DNA of 36,489 nucleotides from Saprospiraceae bacterium (GTDB lineage: Bacteria > Bacteroidota > Bacteroidia > Chitinophagales > Saprospiraceae), in contig JAGFJA010000004.1 of assembly GCA_024103005.1 (NCBI GenBank), positions 1 to 36,489 on the forward strand, read 5' to 3'. Shown here piece after piece: positions 25,741 to 34,058 of this stretch. The position numbers were made by a program, and so were the translations under genes. The notes beneath the pieces were generated by a model. It was not told where the DNA came from, did not search any database, and was given only the letters and a program-made list of their open reading frames with translations. Every line of letters starts with the position of its first letter. Position 1 is the first letter of the stretch.

Positions 25741-27603
25741 TTACTTTAAGAGCCGAAAAACTTTCAAGCTTAATGCATCCACCTTATAATTATTGGTTAA
25801 TGAGATAACATCATCGTTAATGATATCCTTTCCTGAAGTAAAATTACCTGTCATTTCCTTAAATCGGGTCAAATCAATCAACTTGTCCTCATTCATACTG
25901 TTCATCACACATAAAATTACCTCATCTCCATCATACCTAAAATAAACGTACACTCCATCGACGGGGACAAATTGCACCATCTTACCAGTAGTCAAAGCTG
26001 ATGATTGCTGACGATAATGAGCCAGTTTCCGAATCAGGTTCCACACTTCATTTTCCTGAAGAGACCTGCCGGATTCTACAAATTTATTTTCTTTATCCTC
26101 TTTCCAGCCACCCGGAAAATCCTTCCTTACATATCCATCGCTCGGCGAAGTCACCCCCTCCATCAAGACTTCATCTCCATAGTACAGCTGGGGTATTCCC
26201 CTGCACGTCAAAAGCCATGTGAGAGCCATTTTATACTTTCTGATATCTTTGTTGTAAACGGAATATGCCCTGCTTAAATCGTGATTATCAAGAAAAATAA
26301 CATTGTTGTACGGATTGGTGTAAACAAAATCTTGAGCAAGAGTCGTATATAACTTATTAACGCCATCTGTCCAGCCAAACGGCTCATTCATGACATCATT
26401 TATTGCCCAAAGAAGTTGAAAATCGGTGACGCCCGGCAGATTGCTTTTGTATGGAATATCATAAACATTTTGAGTAAAGTAACTCTGATTGATAACACCG
26501 TGCACCCATGTCTCCCCAAATAGAGATAATCTAGGGTATTCTTCCATCAGGGCCTTATTGCATTTGTTCATAAAGTCCAGATCATTATAGGCATAAGTGT
26601 CTATTCTCCAGCCATCGATAGCGAACTCTTCCACACACCAGATAGCATGTTGAATCAGAAAGTTCGAAACAAATGAATTATGCTGATTCAAGTCAGGCAT
26701 AGACCTGACAAACCATCCATCAGTCATTAATTTCTTATCTGTTACACTGGCATAAGGATCCATGAGAACCTGGTCCTTATAGGTTGTTTGGGTAAATGAA
26801 GGCCACTGATGCAACCAGTCAGCAGCAGGCGGATCCTGAACAATCCAATGATAGGTACCTACATGATTGTAAACAGCATCCTGAATAATCTTGATATGGT
26901 GTCGGTGGGCTTCACTGACCAGTTTTTTATACATAACATTGCCTCCCAGCCGGGGATCAATCTTATAATGATCCGTAAAGGCATAGCCATGTTCCGTGCG
27001 ATCAGGCATATCATTTTCAATTACCGGATTGAGCCAAAGGGCAGTCACTCCCAATTGATTGAAATAATCCAAATGGTCTATGATACCCTGAATATCTCCG
27101 CCATGTCGCATGAACACCGTATCCCTGTTAAAGCTCTGATCACGCATCCCTAGTACCCTGTCATTGCTATAATCGCCATTTGAAAAGCGGTCGGGCATTA
27201 ATAAGTAAATTAAATCCTTGGCTGTTACTCCCTGCGCATAGGTAACTCCGTTTGAATCAGAATTTTTTATCCCCAATGGCCATATTATGACATTTTTGCC
27301 GATTTTAATAGCCACATTTCCCGGTCTTGTTGACGGAGAAATATATAAGTCCAGGGCAAGATATCTTTTATTTTCCAGGCGGTAAATTTTTTTCAGGTTT
27401 ATTCCTGCATAATCTATCCTGACATCTAAGTTATTCAGACTTTCGCTTTCACTTCTTACAATCAGTTGTACATACTCATTTTTCATCCCGATCCACCAAT
27501 TGGATGGATAAATATGTATTTCGTAGTTTTGAGAAATGGCATATAAAGAAGATTGACTCCAAAGAAAAAACAGAATAACGCTTATAATTTTTATTAATCT
27601 CAT
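25741..27603 (-). CDS. SusA-like GH13 alpha-amylase / neopullulanase with N-terminal beta domain
   Basis: This 620-residue exported enzyme has a signal peptide (residues 1-22, SSLYA/IS) and an N-terminal beta domain (about 25-115) of the cyclomaltodextrinase-N type. The GH13 barrel follows. Region I is QDAVYNHVG (Asp242). Region II is DGWRIDTYAY (nucleophile Asp335). Region III is LFGETWVHG (acid/base Glu364). Region IV is FLDNHDLSR (Asp442). A C-terminal beta domain follows, including YVYFRYDGDEVILCVMN. The 620-residue length and domain order resemble Bacteroides SusA (617 residues). It should cut starch-derived oligosaccharides in the periplasm. No SusC/SusD genes are nearby, unlike a sus operon. 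It follows the POT-family gene by 56 nt. Confidence 0.9.
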   Translation of the reverse strand: MRLIKIISVILFFLWSQSSLYAISQNYEIHIYPSNWWIGMKNEYVQLIVRSESESLNNLDVRIDYAGINLKKIYRLENKRYLALDLYISPSTRPGNVAIKIGKNVIIWPLGIKNSDSNGVTYAQGVTAKDLIYLLMPDRFSNGDYSNDRVLGMRDQSFNRDTVFMRHGGDIQGIIDHLDYFNQLGVTALWLNPVIENDMPDRTEHGYAFTDHYKIDPRLGGNVMYKKLVSEAHRHHIKIIQDAVYNHVGTYHWIVQDPPAADWLHQWPSFTQTTYKDQVLMDPYASVTDKKLMTDGWFVRSMPDLNQHNSFVSNFLIQHAIWCVEEFAIDGWRIDTYAYNDLDFMNKCNKALMEEYPRLSLFGETWVHGVINQSYFTQNVYDIPYKSNLPGVTDFQLLWAINDVMNEPFGWTDGVNKLYTTLAQDFVYTNPYNNVIFLDNHDLSRAYSVYNKDIRKYKMALTWLLTCRGIPQLYYGDEVLMEGVTSPSDGYVRKDFPGGWKEDKENKFVESGRSLQENEVWNLIRKLAHYRQQSSALTTGKMVQFVPVDGVYVYFRYDGDEVILCVMNSMNEDKLIDLTRFKEMTGNFTSGKDIINDDVISLTNNYKVDALSLKVFRLLK

Positions 27604-27659
27604 CTATGCACCTTTTTTAGGATTTCACTATTGGGGATTAAAACTAAAGCATCCACGAA

Positions 27660-29171
27660 TCATTTGACACCCTGCATCAATTTCTTAATCCATGGAGATG
27701 CAATTATTAAAATGATACCTGCAATAAGGGCATAAATACCCAGCATTTTATAGCCATCCGTATAAGCTTCCATGGCAACACTGGCAGGAGCATTGTCATC
27801 TGCAGTAGCCAGACTGGCTCCTATTATTCCCGCTACATACTGACCATAGGCAGAGGCAAGAAACCACATACCCATCATTATTCCCTGCAATTTAGCAGGA
27901 GACAATTTCGTCATAATGGACAGCCCAATGGGAGACAAACACAGTTCACCAAAAGTTATAACTAAAAGTGCAATGGTAAATATATCCAATGAGGTAATGC
28001 CATTCACGGCAAAAAATTTGGTAGCAAAAAGAGTGTAATATCCTAAGCCCAATAAAATGAAGCCTAATCCAAATTTAATAATTGTATTGGGTTCAAAACC
28101 TTTCTTATCCATCCAAAGCCACATCAGGCCAAATAATGGTGCTAAGGCAATGATAAAAAATGCTCCTGCAGAATTATTTACACCATTTGGATCCATAGTG
28201 ACACCTAATAAGCTGTCATTTAGGTTTTTTGCAGCAAAAATACTTAAAGAGCCACCACTCTGTTCATAAATTCCCCAAAACAGAATAGAAAAAACAATAA
28301 ATATCAAGGCAGCCCACAGCTTTTTACGCTCAGTTGATGTCACCTTAGACATTTCATAAAAGAGATAAATGAGGGTCAAAGGTCCGATAGTGTACATAAA
28401 ATAATCGGTGTACTCAGGCTTTGAAACCATAATTTGTATAATAGGAATCACTATAAGTGTACCGATATACACAGCATATTCAACCCACTTAGGCAGTGGT
28501 TTTGTCTGAACCAATGCGTCAGGATGCCCCGGTTGAAGTCCAATTGGTCCCAGTTTCCTCTTTGTAAAAGAAAAATTAATCAAACTGATAATCATTCCAA
28601 CTGCTGCCAGGCCAAAGGCAACATTCCAGCGATAAGCTTCTCCTATGATTCCACCCAACATATAACCCTTACCTATGGCTACACAGAGGTATCCTCCTAA
28701 AAACGCACCTAAATTAATACCTGCATAAAAGAGTGAAAATCCGGCATCCCGTCTAACATCACCATCTTTATACAACTCACCTACCATGGTCGAAATATTC
28801 GGCTTGAAAAATCCGGTGCCTATAATGATAAATGAAAGTCCCAGGAAGAAAAAAACATGCGGATCGGCAGCCAGCAGACCACTTCCCACTATCATCAAGA
28901 GGCCACCCCAGAACAATGACTTTCTGAAACCAAGTATTTTATCAGCAAAGAGACCACCGATAAACGTAAAGGCATAAACAAACGCCTGAGTGGCACCATA
29001 CTGGAGATTAGCTTCTTTTTCGTGAAAACTCAACTGATTTATCATGAAAAAAACCAGCATACCACGCATGCCATAAAAGCAAAACCTTTCCCACATTTCG
29101 GAAAAAAACAGACTCCAAATCTGTTTGGGATATTTACCTTTAAAATCCCTTACCTGTTCAATTGTCAACAT
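27660..29171 (-). CDS. POT-family peptide:H+ symporter 1
   Basis: This inner-membrane transporter has 503 residues and many hydrophobic segments (about 12-14 helices). PTR2 signatures are present: the ExxERFxxYG motif as EMWERFCFYGMRG (about residues 25-37), GFFKPNISTMVGELY, and FYAGINLGAFLGG. The usual helix 10-11 region reads ELCLSPIGLSIMTKLSP. It should import di- and tripeptides by proton symport. It sits directly downstream of a second, longer POT gene, separated by a hairpin (29185-29218), and upstream of the amylase and TonB-C genes on the same strand. The substrate cannot be predicted further. Confidence 0.9.
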   Translation of the reverse strand: MLTIEQVRDFKGKYPKQIWSLFFSEMWERFCFYGMRGMLVFFMINQLSFHEKEANLQYGATQAFVYAFTFIGGLFADKILGFRKSLFWGGLLMIVGSGLLAADPHVFFFLGLSFIIIGTGFFKPNISTMVGELYKDGDVRRDAGFSLFYAGINLGAFLGGYLCVAIGKGYMLGGIIGEAYRWNVAFGLAAVGMIISLINFSFTKRKLGPIGLQPGHPDALVQTKPLPKWVEYAVYIGTLIVIPIIQIMVSKPEYTDYFMYTIGPLTLIYLFYEMSKVTSTERKKLWAALIFIVFSILFWGIYEQSGGSLSIFAAKNLNDSLLGVTMDPNGVNNSAGAFFIIALAPLFGLMWLWMDKKGFEPNTIIKFGLGFILLGLGYYTLFATKFFAVNGITSLDIFTIALLVITFGELCLSPIGLSIMTKLSPAKLQGIMMGMWFLASAYGQYVAGIIGASLATADDNAPASVAMEAYTDGYKMLGIYALIAGIILIIASPWIKKLMQGVK

Positions 29172-29184
29172 AATGTATAAATTA

Positions 29185-29218
29185 AATAAAGGACGTCATG
29201 AGGTCAACGTCCTTTATT
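29185..29218 (-). terminator. Hairpin between the two POT genes
   Basis: Arms AATAAAGGACGT (29185-29196) and ACGTCCTTTATT (29207-29218) pair perfectly over 12 bp around a 10-nt loop. On the minus strand it is followed by TAATTTATAC, so the T-tract is poor. It ends 13 nt before the ATG of POT 1. It may be a partial terminator, an mRNA processing or stabilising hairpin, or an attenuator. Confidence 0.55.
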
Positions 29219-29289
29219 ACATAAATTATTAATTCAATAAAATTAAATATATCAAATGTTTACCCGATAATTCTTTACTTAATCTGATA

Positions 29290-30987
29290 TCAATTAATAC
29301 CATGCATTTTCTTTTGTAACCATCGTGACATAACAAACAGAATCAGGGATGCTGCTCCTGCCATGACTATAAAGACTACAAAGAACTCATATAAATTGGT
29401 TATCTGGAAGCCAAAGATGGATTTATAATCGATGGCAGTACCGGCATTCTCCCCGGTAGTAGGCGGAATAAGTGCACTTAATGTACCGGCAAGTTTATTA
29501 GCCAGTGCATTTGCCAAAAACCAGGTTCCCATTAACAAGGACGAGAATCTCAATGGAGATAACTTTGAAACCATTGCCAACCCGATTGGGGAAAGGCACA
29601 ATTCTCCTATTGTATGAATGAAATAAAGCCCGACCAACCACATTAAGGATATTTTGACAGTAGGATCAACTCCTTTTACTCCTACAGCAATCAATACATA
29701 ACCGAGGCAAACCAACAATAAACCCATTGCCATTTTAGTTGGAGATGATGGCTGCTTGTCACCTAATTTCAGCCATACCCATGAAATAATTGGAGCAAAT
29801 ACAACAATTACCATCGGGTTGACTGACTGAAACCAACTTGCAGGAATACTGTCAAAGTGTATGCTGGTAATAATTCCGGTCAGATTCATTATGACAAGGG
29901 CAACTAAACCAACGATTCCTATCGTTTTATGTATTCCTTTTTTCCATTCAAAAAACCACTCTAAAAACTGAGAAAGATAATAAATTAATGCAGCCAGAGC
30001 AACAACAATTACCCAACTGTTAATACCGAAAGCCACATCCCGGTTGACGTTCTGTTCAGCAAACAAGGTCAGTGAAGCACCGGCCTGCTCAAATGCGCTC
30101 CAGAAGAATATGACAAAAAATGCAAGAATAAAAATAACGATGATTCTGTCCCGCTCAACTTTAGTAATTGACTTATCTGACATGATCGCCAGAGGTGAAC
30201 CCACAAATGAAAGGACAATGAGCCATAATATTATATCGAAATCTGTTTTAAACATGGTCTTGAAGTTCATCAAAAAAAAGACCAATGCAATACATCCAAT
30301 CACAAGCCCAAGAACTTTAGCATCATCTTTTTTAATCTTCTCTCCTATTACTTCACCTTCCGGCCCATGTAAGTGTTTCTTTTTTAACAATTCAAAGGAG
30401 ATAACACTGATTACCATTCCAATGCAAGCTGCCAAAAAACCCCATTTAAAATCGTGGATATTGCCAGTATCTCCCAGCGTTCCGCAAACTAATGGCGAGA
30501 AAAATGCCCCAAGATTTATACCCATATAAAATATGGTAAAGGCCCCGTCCACTCGAATATCGGACTTAGTGTACAACTGACCCACCATAGTAGAAATATT
30601 TGGTTTGAAAAATCCATTTCCCACAATCAAGGCAGTTAATCCTCCCCACATTATAGTCATAGACAAAGTCTGTTGTTCAATTAGGCTGGCACTTACAAAC
30701 ATGAGAAACTGCCCTATGGCCATCAGGATACCCCCTAAGAAAATACTCTTTCTGTTGCCCCAATACTTGTCTGCCAGATATCCGCCCAATAGCGGGGTCA
30801 AATACACCAATCCGGTATAGCTGCCATATATTTGAGATGCTTCATCATTGGCCAAACCAAGTGCTTTTACTAAAAATAAGATAAAGATGGCTCGCATACC
30901 ATAATAAGAAAAGCGTTCCCACATTTCCGTAAAAAAGAGTAGGTATAAGCCTCTAGGATGGCCTGAATTAGCAGTCGTTGTACTCAT
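29290..30987 (-). CDS. POT-family peptide:H+ symporter 2
   Basis: This 565-residue integral inner-membrane protein carries the same signatures as POT 1: EMWERFSYYGMRA (about residues 20-32), GFFKPNISTMVGQLY, and FYMGINLGAFFSP. ELCLSPIGLAMVSKLSP is in the C-terminal half. Compared with POT 1 it has about 60 more residues in loops and at the C-terminus. It is predicted to take up di- and tripeptides by proton symport. It is probably the first gene of a minus-strand group with POT 1, the amylase and three TonB-C proteins. Two adjacent POT genes suggest a peptide-scavenging lifestyle, consistent with the secreted proteases in the window. Confidence 0.9.
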   Translation of the reverse strand: MSTTTANSGHPRGLYLLFFTEMWERFSYYGMRAIFILFLVKALGLANDEASQIYGSYTGLVYLTPLLGGYLADKYWGNRKSIFLGGILMAIGQFLMFVSASLIEQQTLSMTIMWGGLTALIVGNGFFKPNISTMVGQLYTKSDIRVDGAFTIFYMGINLGAFFSPLVCGTLGDTGNIHDFKWGFLAACIGMVISVISFELLKKKHLHGPEGEVIGEKIKKDDAKVLGLVIGCIALVFFLMNFKTMFKTDFDIILWLIVLSFVGSPLAIMSDKSITKVERDRIIVIFILAFFVIFFWSAFEQAGASLTLFAEQNVNRDVAFGINSWVIVVALAALIYYLSQFLEWFFEWKKGIHKTIGIVGLVALVIMNLTGIITSIHFDSIPASWFQSVNPMVIVVFAPIISWVWLKLGDKQPSSPTKMAMGLLLVCLGYVLIAVGVKGVDPTVKISLMWLVGLYFIHTIGELCLSPIGLAMVSKLSPLRFSSLLMGTWFLANALANKLAGTLSALIPPTTGENAGTAIDYKSIFGFQITNLYEFFVVFIVMAGAASLILFVMSRWLQKKMHGIN

Positions 30988-31491
30988 TTTCCAGTTTTAA
31001 AAGTTTAATTAAAAAATATAATATGTTTCGTTTGAGCTGCTAAGGTAATTTATTTTGACAAATAATACATTCGATAAAATAATATATGCAGAAAAATATT
31101 ATAAAAAAATATTGTAAGTATAAACATTAAAAGCAACTTGCGGAATTATCACCAAATTTTTAGACCCATCATATTTTAAACCTGAATTAAAACAAATTTA
31201 TACTTTATAAGCCTATCCCTATCTTTAGTCTGTAAAAACAGCTTCTTTTTCAAGGTTGATTTTAAATTGAGATGGCGATTCTAACAATATTTCATAGAAT
31301 AATTATAACAAAATTATTGATTATACTTAAAATTATAAATTAAGTCAAGTAAAAAATTTTGCCGGTCACTCTATAATATCTGTCAATAGATTTTCTTTTG
31401 AAATTAATCGGTAAAAGATAACTTTAAATCGGATAATTGAATTATATTTCAGGAATGTTCATTATTTTTACCAAAACATTTAAGTAAAAAT
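30988..31491. other. AT-rich divergent intergenic region
   Basis: This 504-nt stretch lies between the POT 2 gene (minus) and the coiled-coil gene at 31492 (plus). It is strongly AT-rich with short direct repeats such as AAAAATATT (31091-31120). One TAnnTTTG match lies on the minus strand (31193-31200, TAAATTTG) without a -33 partner. No ORF, tRNA or strong hairpin was recognised, so it presumably holds the promoters of both flanking genes. Confidence 0.5.
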
Positions 31492-32052
31492 ATGTCAGGA
31501 AAATTGGACCATTTATCAGATTTATTTAAACTTCAATCTGATATAGATACGAAAAGTTTGGACTTCCTTATGAATGCATTGAAAAAAAGCAATCAGGATG
31601 GGTTTGACTATATTGAATTCAAACAGGCATATAATGCTCTGACACAACTTCCGATGGAACCAGACCTTGCCATGAAATCCGCATTTACAACAGGAGGCAC
31701 GATGGGGCTTAACAAAGAAGGCCTCCTAAAAAGTGCTGAATTTTACAAACAAGTTATCCAGCGAGAAAAAGCACAGTTTGATGTGGCCTTAAAAAACCAA
31801 AGAGAACAAAAAATTGAAAACAGAAAGTCTGAACAAAAAAACATACAGAATCAAATTGACCGCAATAAGGATTTGGTTAATAAATTACAGACAGAAATTG
31901 AAGAACTGCAAAAACAAATTGATGCAGTAGATAAGGAAATCGATGCAGCTGTCAGCAAAATAGAGGATTCCAGGTATAAATTTGAACATGCATTTTCTGA
32001 AATCATAACAGAAATCAATAAAGATATAGAATTGATAAACCAAAATATTTGA
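31492..32052 (+). CDS. Conserved-looking soluble coiled-coil protein (partner of the PspA-like gene)
   Basis: I do not recognise a named family. The 186-residue protein has no signal peptide or membrane segment. Residues 1-80 form a compact helical head (LDHLSDLFKLQSDIDTKSLD; DGFDYIEFKQAYNALTQLP; SAFTTGGTMGLNKEGLLKSA). Residues 85-160 are one long coiled coil rich in Gln, Lys, Glu and Ile (KNIQNQIDRNKDLVNKLQ; EIEELQKQIDAVDKEID). A short helical tail follows (SEIITEINKDIELINQ). The stop lies 7 nt before the start of the downstream membrane-anchored coiled-coil gene, so they are probably cotranscribed and partners. It may nucleate, cap or regulate the neighbouring protein; that is inference. 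The DGxDYIEF stretch is not a true EF-hand. Confidence 0.8.
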   Translation: MSGKLDHLSDLFKLQSDIDTKSLDFLMNALKKSNQDGFDYIEFKQAYNALTQLPMEPDLAMKSAFTTGGTMGLNKEGLLKSAEFYKQVIQREKAQFDVALKNQREQKIENRKSEQKNIQNQIDRNKDLVNKLQTEIEELQKQIDAVDKEIDAAVSKIEDSRYKFEHAFSEIITEINKDIELINQNI

Positions 32053-32059
32053 AAAATCC

Positions 32060-33085
32060 ATGACACAACTCACACCATTCACAGGAGCTGACGGTCACCC
32101 AAAAACCTTTATTCAAAGACCTGAAGGCAAGGCCGGTCTGATTGTTGGAACCGGTATCCTGATAGGAGCCGGATATCTCCTCTATAAGGCTTTACCAACC
32201 TTAATTACCTTGGCTCAGAACACACTTTACCTCGCAGGTATGCTGATCGTATTGGGTGCCCTATTATATATGGTATTTGATCCGAAGATGCGTAACCTGA
32301 TTTGGTATATGTACAAAAGCATTATGAGAACAGTCACAGGCTGGTTTGTACAAATCGACCCCATCGGCATCTTAAAGAGTTACATTGAAGACCTTGAGAA
32401 TAATCTGAAAAAAATGGGCACCCAAATTGGAAATTTAAAAGGCCAGATGAGAAAATTACAGAATATAATGGATCAGAATAAGGCTTCCATTGATATGAAC
32501 CTTAAATTGGCAAGTAAGGCCAAGGAAACAGACAAAGATCAACATATGATATTATCATCCCGTAAGGCAGCCAGGCTTACAGATACCAATGAAAAATATC
32601 AGGTGCTCTATCAAAAAATGGAAGTACTTTATAGGATTCTTACAAAAATGTACAGCAATTCTGAAATCTTACTGGAAGACACCAGAGATCAGGTAAAAGT
32701 AAAAGAACAGGAGCGTGCTGCTATACGGGCATCCCACAGTGCTATGAAATCAGCCATGAATATTATTTCAGGCAATTCTGACAAAAGGGTAATGTTTGAC
32801 CAGGCAATGGAATCCATAGCTGATGACGTGGCAATGAAAGTAGGTGAGATGGAAAGATTCATGGAGATGTCCACTAATTTTATGGATTCTATTGATTTAC
32901 AAAATGCTGTATTTGAAGAAGACGGTATGCGGATGCTGGAACAGTGGGAAAAAGAAAGTACGCTCTTGTTATCAGGAAGTAAAAAGACTGACACAACTCT
33001 TGATCTGAATGCACCAAAACCTGAAAAAGAATACCGGGAAAACAAACAGGAAGATAATAACTACGATCAGTTTTTCGAAGCTTAA
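32060..33085 (+). CDS. Membrane-anchored PspA/ESCRT-III-like coiled-coil protein
   Basis: No named family is recognised with confidence. The 341-residue protein has a short N-terminus and two hydrophobic segments (about 25-43 and 47-72, a helical hairpin). Residues 75-305 are one long helical, coiled-coil region. It contains WFVQIDPIGILKSYIEDLEN (95-114) and NLKGQMRKLQNI (125-136), similar in pattern to the alpha-1/alpha-2 start of PspA/IM30 proteins (DPxxxLxxxIxxLExxL...). It also contains KVGEMERFMEM (260-270) and VFEEDGMRMLEQWEKES (284-300). The tail (306-341) is charged, low-complexity and ends DQFFEA. Unlike PspA it is anchored by membrane helices, not by an amphipathic helix. A membrane-remodelling or envelope-stress role is inference. 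It follows the smaller coiled-coil gene by 7 nt. Confidence 0.8.
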   Translation: MTQLTPFTGADGHPKTFIQRPEGKAGLIVGTGILIGAGYLLYKALPTLITLAQNTLYLAGMLIVLGALLYMVFDPKMRNLIWYMYKSIMRTVTGWFVQIDPIGILKSYIEDLENNLKKMGTQIGNLKGQMRKLQNIMDQNKASIDMNLKLASKAKETDKDQHMILSSRKAARLTDTNEKYQVLYQKMEVLYRILTKMYSNSEILLEDTRDQVKVKEQERAAIRASHSAMKSAMNIISGNSDKRVMFDQAMESIADDVAMKVGEMERFMEMSTNFMDSIDLQNAVFEEDGMRMLEQWEKESTLLLSGSKKTDTTLDLNAPKPEKEYRENKQEDNNYDQFFEA

Positions 33086-33569
33086 ATATTACTATAATTT
33101 AAATTTGAATCAACTAAATATTTTCATTAATAATTAAGTTTTCCAGAATAACAAAAAGCATCCGGTAATTATATAGAATACATATTTATTTTCGTCTAAC
33201 CTAATTCAAAATATAATCATGTAAATAAACTTTATACTTTTATTTATCAGTTAGGTATTTGAAATAAATTCGGGAATTCACACATTTTCATAATTGCTCA
33301 ATTTTAATTTAAATTTGTTAATATAACGCCAACCATTTAACATATAATTATAAAGTAATACATTTGCACTTAATCACTCGAAATAAGACTACTACACACT
33401 TTTGACAAACCTGCATATTTGCAAGGTTAGTTATTCGGAAATATTAAAAATAATTCCTTTATTTAATTGCTTAAAACGTATTTTATAAATACAAAACAGC
33501 AGTTTATTGATAATTGGAATAATTTTTGTAAATATATCTATAATTATTTTATAACCAAAACTAAAGTAC
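33086..33569. other. AT-rich intergenic region before the secreted-protein genes
   Basis: This 484-nt stretch is very AT-rich. It carries two -7-like boxes on the plus strand, TAAATTTG at 33310-33317 and TACATTTG at 33359-33366. No clear hairpin ends the upstream gene. The open frame at 33467-33670 overlaps the real gene at 33570 and is not supported. Nothing else was recognised. Confidence 0.5.
33359..33366 (+). promoter_or_regulatory. Weak -7 box (TACATTTG) for the small secreted protein
   Basis: It matches TAnnTTTG but lies 204 nt before the start, with no -33 box at the usual distance. A second match lies at 33310-33317. A long leader or a chance match are both possible. Confidence 0.22.
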
Positions 33570-33968
33570 ATGAAAAACAATTATTTAAGTGGCTTTTGGG
33601 GATTGGCAGTATTAGTTATGATAGCTATGGTAAGTTTTACTTCTACAGCAAGTGCGCAGTATGTAGGTAAAGAAGTGGCTATTGAAAGACTAAAAACTGA
33701 TTATTCTACTGAAGGCAGTTTTAAAGTTGCTCTTCCTTCTGTTGGGTCATCAAGAGTGCCCTCTTCTATGAGTGGTACTGAGTATGCAGTTCAACTAAGG
33801 CGCACGTATGTTTATACTTTGCTTGAAAAAGTGCTTGTTTCCTCTAGTGTTGGAGCGGCAATTGAAGCAAATGAAAACGACTGGATTCAAAAACTTTCCG
33901 GACAAACCGCACGAGCTTCTGCTCTTCCTGTTTTAAAAGACTATGTTAAAAATTTGCTTAAAGCGTAA
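33570..33968 (+). CDS. Small secreted protein of unknown function
   Basis: This 132-residue protein begins with a strong signal peptide (MKNNYLSGFWGLAVLVMIAM..., cleavage after TASAQ, residue 30). I do not recognise the mature part of about 100 residues. It contains KEVAIERLKTDYSTEGSFK, a Ser/Pro-rich stretch (SSRVPSSMSGTEY) and two helical segments (VQLRRTYVYTLLEKVLVSSS; ASALPVLKDYVKNLLKA). It has no cysteine and no T9SS tail, so it is probably periplasmic or released. It sits 90 nt upstream of the giant P-domain protein with a stem-loop between them. The neighbourhood suggests it could be a chaperone or accessory factor for that protein, but nothing in its sequence shows this. Confidence 0.8.
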   Translation: MKNNYLSGFWGLAVLVMIAMVSFTSTASAQYVGKEVAIERLKTDYSTEGSFKVALPSVGSSRVPSSMSGTEYAVQLRRTYVYTLLEKVLVSSSVGAAIEANENDWIQKLSGQTARASALPVLKDYVKNLLKA

Positions 33969-33973
33969 TCTTT

Positions 33974-34018
33974 TTATCTCAGCGTAACTGAGAGTAGTTG
34001 CTCAGTTAATTGAGATAA
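33974..34018. terminator. Stem-loop between the small and giant secreted protein genes
   Basis: Arms TTATCTCA (33974-33981) and TGAGATAA (34011-34018) pair outside. TAACTGAG (33985-33992) and CTCAGTTA (34001-34008) pair inside, with a small asymmetric internal loop (GCG opposite AT) and an 8-nt apical loop. It lies 6 nt after the small gene's stop and 40 nt before the giant gene's start. There is no immediate T-run after it; TTTTTT comes 15 nt later. It could be a weak terminator or a stabilising element. Confidence 0.5.
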
Positions 34019-34058
34019 GATAAGATAAATAATTTTTTATGAATTTAAACAGTAACTC

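Noticed and set aside
30044-30529. Plus-strand ORF of 161 codons across POT 2
   Set aside because: It is antisense to transmembrane helices of a clear POT gene. Such long antisense frames are common there, and it has no motif of its own.
31588-31623. EF-hand-like stretch (DGFDYIEF) in the soluble coiled-coil protein
   Set aside because: The loop is one residue too short between the Asp-Gly and Glu, and position 8 is Asp instead of hydrophobic, so calcium binding is not supported.
33467-33670. 67-codon plus-strand ORF overlapping the small secreted protein
   Set aside because: It lies in another frame, in AT-rich sequence, with a composition (Asn, Tyr, Lys, Phe) typical of chance frames. The gene at 33570 has a clear signal peptide.
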